From NCBI GenBank assembly GCA_951812925.1, contig OX638371.1, positions 117,823,124-117,887,123 on the forward strand: 64,000 nt of DNA, read 5' to 3'. The notes below the pieces were generated by a model that did not search any database, had not been told where the DNA came from, and saw only the letters and a program-made list of their open reading frames with translations. This DNA is from Calliopum simillimum. Its lineage: Eukaryota; Arthropoda; Insecta; Diptera; Lauxaniidae. Below, in pieces: positions 58,301 to 64,000 of the stretch (position 1 is the stretch's first letter; each line of letters opens with the position of its first letter). The translations under genes were made by a program, and so were the position numbers.

Positions 58301-60314
58301 AAAATAAAACTGCAACTTATTAAATAATTTAGAGATAATAACTTTTTGCGCCAATAATTACCTTAATATTGAGTAATGCAGCCCAATCTGGTTTGAGGAA
58401 GAACACAATACCATCAACAGCGCCATCCAAAGTCACTGCTCTAATCAATAATGTCACAAGCACTATGTAGGGAAATATAGCCAAGAAATATGCAGCTTTG
58501 CCTGAGGATTTTACGCCTTTGACTATGATAAAAAAAGTTGATAGCCATGCAACAAAGAGCATTAGAGTAAGTTCCCAACTCGGCAAACCAATTCCATCAG
58601 AAATATTGAATTCCTTTACCACCGTTTTTCTAAAACATAAATTCAAAATAGATTTGGTTATTTTTATACCCTACACCCAGGGTATATTCAGTTTGCGCCA
58701 GAAGAAGCCGTAGAGATATGGAAAAGTATGTATATTGTATATGTATTTTGTTTTTAAAGCCTGATAGAATTTTAAATTGTAAAAAATAACACAAAAAATT
58801 AAATTTTGATGAACATTTGTTTGTTATTTGTTTCAGAATACTCTCTCAAATCATCATGAATAGACGCACGCTTGAACAAAGTTACGAAATTATCCAAATT
58901 TACTTTGAAAATCAGTAGTCGATTCGTGCCACTTAAGACGACTTCGGGATTATTATGGCACACACAACCGTCCAATCGCCCGAAATCATTTTGAAATGTT
59001 AATGTTATGCATTGATCTTCCAAATAAAAAAAAGTTTTTGATTACAATGAGGGGATTCCTGAAAACGTGTAAAAGCCTTGAAAACCTCGTAAACTCATAA
59101 AAGTTGTCAAAATCAATACAAAATTTTGTGTGGTGCCTCCCATATAAGCAAAGTTTCAAAATGCTATACTGAAACCGTATTTTGAGGTGTGTAAGGTATG
59201 AGAGTTCTCAAACAAATTTAAAAAGATTATATTGAACAATTTTAAATTACTCAGTTCTTACAAAAAATAAAACTCTGAACTGCTTTGCAATCTGCCATCT
59301 ATGCTGGTGATATTAGTTTTTGGTTCTGAGTCAACGCAATTTTGTCCCCATTCTTCACGACAATAAGCCCAAGGCAAGATGGATTGAAATGATGCAAATA
59401 AATAATATAAGGTCAGCGCTAATAGTGATGAATAGTATGTTAAAACTGCAACACCGGCGTAGGCCTGACCTATGCCAACACCTTAAGGTAACGATGTGCA
59501 TATAACAAAAAGAAAAAAAAAAGTGTCATTCTAAAATTAATCACCAAATAAAATTATAAAAAATTGGTGCTTACCCACAAAAGATGGACACACTGACCAA
59601 ATTTTAACAGAGCTTTTGCTAGTGAACTGTCCAAGCAATACTTCCAGATAGTACATAGGCTTTCCTGTTAAATAAAAACAGTTGCACATATCGCTCGTTT
59701 GCTTCAAGACTGTCATTGTTCAAAAAAAGGAAAAAACGATTTCCAGAAAAGTACGCGGAAGCTACCGTTACTTCTTGTTTTCATAACGGTATCTACTAAA
59801 CTGACATCGTGAGAAAAAAATAGGTTTTTACTTAAATTTTTAGTTTTTTGACTTATAACAGCAATTGAAGCAAACGAGCAATATGTATTGAATTATAAAC
59901 ATATATATTCCTTAACGATCTCACTGTAAAATATTCATCTACATACATATGTACATCATATTATTTTCAAATGTTCTTGACTTATATGTATGTATTAGTC
60001 ATGAATGTACATATGTACATATTTTTCTTCATACATTTGTATGTGATCATTCATCAGTTAAAAATGAGTAAATTTATACCAATTACGAACAACACCACAA
60101 TGTAGGGAATAAGAAAAGCTCCACCACCATTCTCATATGCAGTAAAAGGAAACCGCCAAATGTTCCCTAGTCCTACTGACACCGAAATGCACGACATTAA
60201 AAACTCCAAGCTACTGGACCAATTTTGTCTTTGTGTCGCCAGCGGCTTAGTATCCTTATCCTTTTGAAGTTTTGTGTCGTGTTCAATATCAATTTCGTGC
60301 AGATTAGATTCCAT
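55376..60314 (-). CDS. SLC6 family Na+-dependent (amino acid/neurotransmitter-type) transporter, 605 aa
   Basis: Ten exons on the minus strand: 60314-60080, 59664-59575, 59481-59262, 58629-58362, 58290-58187, 58119-57930, 57869-57693, 57629-57530, 55873-55602 and 55537-55376. They join in frame (1818 nt with stop). SLC6 proteins import amino acids or transmitters with Na+ through twelve membrane helices. TM1 with the Na+/substrate site is clear (SVSVGLGNIWRFPFTAYENG, about residues 45-62). Also seen are GKPMYYLEVLLGQFTSKS, the TM3 region (GVGIGQAYAGVAVLTYYSSL), an extracellular loop with N-glycosylation sites (KTNITS, FNISDG), TM6 (GLGPIVMFSSYNKF), TM8 (DAMIVTSLDTVTSLIAGITI) and the tail GPSDPLTKKEWLAYKK. 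Length is normal for the family. The insect nutrient-amino-acid transporter group is the likeliest subfamily (inference). An upstream in-frame ATG at 60327-60329 would add five residues. A PIF MITE lies in intron 8. Confidence 0.93.
56222..56623. mobile_element. PIF/Harbinger-like MITE, copy B (uninterrupted)
   Basis: GGGCCGGTTTCACAATGTTA at 56222 and the inverted ACATTGTGAAAACGGCCC to 56623, with TAA on both sides (56219-56221, 56624-56626). 402 bp, noncoding, in SLC6 intron 8. It provides the empty-site sequence for copy A at 25161-25860. Confidence 0.85.
57190..57340 (+). repeat. Two-copy tandem repeat, about 100-bp unit
   Basis: 'CCACCACAAAAC(C/A)AAGTCTCGCTCC' occurs at about 57199 and 57298, each followed by 'CTTTTACTTTTG'-like sequence. 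Lies in SLC6 intron 8. Open frames across it are non-conserved. Confidence 0.65.
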
Positions 60315-60329
60315 TTCAGAAAAAACCAA

Positions 60330-60950
60330 TTATTTTCTTTATGACTATATGCACTAGATATATAATTTGCTTTGGGAAAAAATCTTTAACACACTTGGCA
60401 GTCTTATGTAAAAAAAAGTTGTCTTTTCAATTGTTTGAATTGCACTACTTTTGAATTAAATCAAATTGTTCCCTTTTTCCCAATATGCAAATTTCTTCGG
60501 TCTTCTTTTAACCGTTCTCAATATTCAACTGCGTTCAACGGAGCCGTTTCCATGCTATTCATTAGGACGTTAAGAGACACTTTGCGGAAATTACACTGTA
60601 CAACAATTTTGACGGTTTTGAAAACTCCAAGAGTTTTGAAGTGTTTTTTTTTAGTGTATTTTGATCTCTTAAGCACGAATACACTGTCTGTTTTTATGCA
60701 TCAGGTCAGATTTTCTCTTAAACTGGCTTAGTAGTTATTAGAAAGCCGGTGAAATCAGCTAAAAATAGAAAAAAAGGGCTCTGACTTTTATGATCGTGAA
60801 TTCGTTAGAAAGGTATTGCAGAGTAGATTTTGCTTAAGTGTTTAAAAAGATATTATTTTGACAGATGGCGCTTTAATGACTAAAACTCATTACCCCTTAA
60901 GTTTTATGCATTTCTCTTGGTGGCTCTTTTCGTAAAATATTTATCTAGAG
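60330..60950 (-). promoter_or_regulatory. SLC6 gene upstream region
   Basis: Non-coding DNA 5' of the transporter start. The promoter and any 5' UTR exon should lie here or further up. No defined motif was seen; the + strand frame 60435-60731 is unsupported. Confidence 0.35.
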
Positions 60951-60954
60951 TACT

Positions 60955-61410
60955 TTAACCCGTTATAGCCCTGTTTTTGGAAAAAGGGGTCAAAATAACC
61001 CATAAAAACAGGATATAATGGGTAAATGCGTCATAAAATATGTTGCTTGAGTAATTTCATGATGGCCTTCGGTAAATAAGATTTTTTATCGAAAAAAAGA
61101 TTTTTGAATTTCACTCGATGCAAAATCACGGCTATGTATTTATTTTATTACGATCTGAAAACTGTTCGGAATGAGTCGTGCGATATCTCAAATTTTTCGT
61201 CTTAACATAGCTTAACATCAACCATAAATTGTATTTTTGAACTTCCACTCTACTGGAAGTCTGCAAAACTTCATTTAGATAAAAAATTTTGCCCCAAAGT
61301 CAAAACCAAATCATGCAAAAAATATTTTTTAGGAATATCTTAACACACTTTGTCCTGTATATGTGGGTCTTTTTGACAACTTTTCTCAAAAAATGTCCTA
61401 CAATGGGCTA
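60955..61410. repeat. Dispersed repeat shared with the 28.9-30.1 kb foldback
   Basis: Contains 'GTCCTGTATATGTGGGTCTT', close to 'GTCCTGTTTTTATGGGTCTT' at 29409. It begins with the inverted form ('AACCCGTTATAGCCCTGTTT'), so it is a decayed foldback. Boundaries are uncertain. Confidence 0.5.
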
Positions 61411-61559
61411 AGATTTTCTACAAAAATATTCTACAAAAAATTTTATTAGGGCTCACCAAATACGAGAAACTTAACAAAAAGCAGTTTTAGGTATTAAATT
61501 CTTTTTAAAGCGCAATCTGGTGATTTTTTTTTTTAGCTGGGTTTAAAGAACCTTACCTG

Positions 61560-62290
61560 ACGCAACAGAACGCATATTTGTGTTTAGGAAATCAATATAC
61601 ACTGAAAACACTTTTCAAACCCCTTGGGGTTTTTTTGACTGTTGTACAGTGTTGGTAGTGATTTCTCAGTAACGACGCTTCGTGCCTGGCAACAGATTTA
61701 ACATGCGCCTAGTTAAAAGCTTTAAAAATATGAAAAGCTTCATCAGTTGGTTTTGGTGCATGATGGTAAATCGTATGCATCGAATTTATGTTGCTTAATG
61801 TCATGAATGTCGAATATTTTTCAAAAGCAATAAATTTTTGGACTCAAACTTCAGGTGTGAAATCTCATGGCCGCAACACTTTTTGTTGGGACACTTTTCG
61901 TTATATCTCGGAAGCTTTACAAGCAATTTTGATGAAATTTCGTAGCCAGTAAAAGAAGGTGAATACCAAGAGTAGGCGTGGTCAAACTATTGCCACGCCC
62001 ACTTTTTACGATTTAAAATTTTAGCACGTTATATCTCGCAATCCATTTAAGCTATTTAATGAAATTTGGTAGGTTAGTGCCGAAAGTATACTGTTCGTTT
62101 TTTTGTGATTTTTTTTTTTTTAAATTCTTTTAAATTGATATTGCTGGTTCAAAGTTACCCCCAAGCTCGAAAGAAACCCAAACTCTTGAGGTGACTGTGA
62201 CCCATCCAGATATTATTATAAAAAAATGTATTACATGACGTTTAGTCTGAAACCCCCACAAAAAGAGCAATGAAATCATTAATTTAACTA
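61560..62290. other. Non-coding stretch with fragments of dispersed repeats
   Basis: Includes 'TTGCCACGCCCACTTTTTAC' and 'TTATATCTCG' phrases, similar to the 10.9-kb tandem family. No gene. Confidence 0.45.
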
Positions 62291-62299
62291 AAATTCTTG

Positions 62300-63190
62300 G
62301 AAGTATAAGCTCCCTTGTGCCGCGTCTGGAATGAAATGGATTCAATTTTTACAATCCATACTGATCCAGATTTGTGTACCAGATTTCTCGGGTAGATTTG
62401 GATTAAAAATTGGATATATCCATTTAAATCCAGGAAATATGGATTGTTACGAAGGATTGAAATGGATGAAAAGAGACGAAATCTATCCATCTATCTGAAT
62501 CCATATTCTGATCCAGAATTGTGTTCAGAATTCAGAATCGGATCAATGCATTTTAATCCAGGGAATATGAACTATTTCGAAACATTGGAATGGTTTCAAA
62601 TAGACGCAATTTATCAATGTTTTTGGATCCAGATCAAGTAAATGGCATTTTTAAAGTCAAAACATTGTTCAAATAATAAGTTAATAAAAGGTCATCCTTA
62701 AATAAATGGATTTTCTTCTTTTAAATGCTGATTAAAATAACCGTAATAATAAACTTAAGAAAAACAGCAGCAATGAGCTCGTCGTTTTATTTCCGAGAAG
62801 ATTTGGATATAAAATCGGATCAATCCATTTAAATCCGAGGAATACGGATTCTTACGAAGGACTGAAATGGATGAAAAAAGACATAATCTGTTTATCTATC
62901 TGAATCCATATTTTGATCCAGAATTGTATACCTTAAATTCAAGATGGATTTGGATTCAGAATCAGATCAATGCATTTGAATCCAGAGAATATGGATGGTT
63001 GATTTGTATTCATCAAGGAGATAATATTTGGGCATGAACAATATCGTGGGTTCCTGGGATTGTGTTATTTTCCACAGGAATTAAAGTCCGACTCCAACCC
63101 ATTTGAATCTATTTGGATCCATTTAATCCATACCACGAAACCTCTATATTTTGATCTATTTGAAACTTATGGATTTTATGGATTGAAATA
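62300..63190 (+). repeat. ATCC-rich repeat, copy 2, with internal duplication of about 415 bp
   Basis: The segment from about 62384 (GATTTGGAT... TCCATTTAAATCC... GGATTGAAATGGATGAAAA) is repeated from about 62799 with mismatches. 'GGGCATGAACAATATCGTGG' at about 63030 matches 36293. The + frame 62444-62641 lies within the repeats and is not a gene. Confidence 0.7.
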
Positions 63191-64000
63191 GATATCTATA
63201 TATGGGGCTTTCCACACAATATTTACCACCAAAATTTTTTTTTTAAAAAAAACATTTTTTTTATGACGCAGCAGGTGAAAATATTAGATACGTATTTTTT
63301 TATTTCAATATACTACGCAGAATTATTGAGAAAAAAAATTTTGAAGTTTGGTGGTTGTAAAAAAGTCCTTTTTTTCAATCGCTTCTTCTTCAGTATCAAA
63401 CGAAGTTATAAAAATTTACCTTGAGTATGAAATTTTCGCCTTTCTCTCAGCTTTCAAATGACGTAAACGAAAATTCAATTTTCCAGTTTTTCAAATGAAA
63501 AAAAGGGAAAAGTTTCAAACAAATATATTTTTTTCAAATTTGGACATGATTTTTCTGCTTTTTTTTTATTGAAATAAGTTGCAGAATCATTTTTTTAAAT
63601 ACTGTCCAAATTTGAGAATGGAGACTTAAGTATTAACGGCGCAATCAACTTTTTAATTTAATTTTTCAAAGGAAAAAAGGAAAAATTTGTAAACAAATAG
63701 ATTTTTTTTCAAATTTGGGCATGATTTTTTTTTTAAATTAGTTAAAAACCCAATAAAACTTTTGAATAAATTTGTATGCCCTTATACGATAATTGATTAC
63801 CTAACGCATTACTTGAATGCTAGAACACTTTATATATTACATGTAATGCAATAAATAATGAATTACTTTTTCAATTACATGTAATGCAATGGGTAATCTA
63901 GGAACATAAATCATTTCCAAAGTTTTTTTTTTTTCGTATCCAAGATTTTTTGGTCGTTTTGACGTTAATATTTCAAATGAAATAAATAAAAAATATAAAA
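63191..64000. other. A/T-rich non-coding DNA with local duplications
   Basis: 'TTTCAAATTTGG(A/G)CATGATTTT' occurs at about 63534 and 63707, and 'ATTACATGTAATGCAAT' at about 63836 and 63875. No gene or defined element end. Confidence 0.45.

Noticed and set aside
62444..62641. 65-codon + strand ORF
   Set aside because: Lies within the ATCC-rich repeat and is not preserved in the second repeat unit.

Overview
The window is a piece of a higher-fly (Diptera) nuclear genome. It is AT-rich, has intron-split genes with consensus splice sites, and is crowded with transposon debris. The dense DNA-transposon load and the dispersed 'GGTGCCACGCCC' repeats suggest an acalyptrate fly such as a tephritid fruit fly; the species assignment is inference. 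No organellar, bacterial or CRISPR-type DNA was seen.

Four host genes can be rebuilt exon by exon. (1) The 3' part of parkin (park, + strand, 1-2912): the RING0, RING1, IBR, REP and RING2 regions of the mitochondrial-quality-control E3 ligase. The N-terminal ubiquitin-like domain lies before the window. (2) A large Gln-rich protein gene (+ strand, 21545-46052; five coding exons, about 801 aa) with a non-repetitive C-terminus that I could not assign. (3) A DNAJB13-type type-II DnaJ gene (- strand, 54824-48650; four exons, 371 aa) whose J domain has lost HPD. (4) A complete SLC6 Na+-coupled (amino acid) transporter gene (- strand, 60314-55376; ten exons, 605 aa). Genes 3 and 4 run in tandem; genes 2 and 3 converge.

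The rest is mostly mobile DNA. The most notable part is a pair of nearly identical, inverted, broken copies of a Fanzor protein (eukaryotic TnpB-like RuvC nuclease) at 4.1-5.75 kb and 15.4-16.96 kb, plus a solo right end at 21.3 kb. All three end in the same 'CTGAAAGGG' next to TTAA, followed by different flanks, which points to piggyBac-style transposition. Both copies share the same two stops and one frameshift, so an already dead ORF seems to have been mobilised. A minimal hammerhead ribozyme of the Penelope type lies at 5978-6021.

Other elements: a Tc1-like foldback with two divergent transposase halves (7924-9587); at least eight further long foldbacks (for example 11.25-12.04, 13.64-14.53, 28.9-30.1, 31.46-32.9, 34.7-36.1, 38.5-39.2 and 44.9-45.5 kb); a hAT element with a perfect 8-bp target duplication inside a DnaJ intron; two hAT MITEs with perfect 8-bp duplications nested in a larger TA-flanked element; PIF/Harbinger-like MITEs; TTAA-flanked MITEs; and non-LTR retrotransposon pieces (main copy 19600-21261). 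The parkin introns and its 3' flank also carry MITEs. Long introns, mainly of gene 2 (14.4 kb between exons 2 and 3), are largely built of these insertions.

All calls come from reading the sequence; no database or alignment was run. Exon joins were checked for reading-frame continuity and GT/AG borders by hand.
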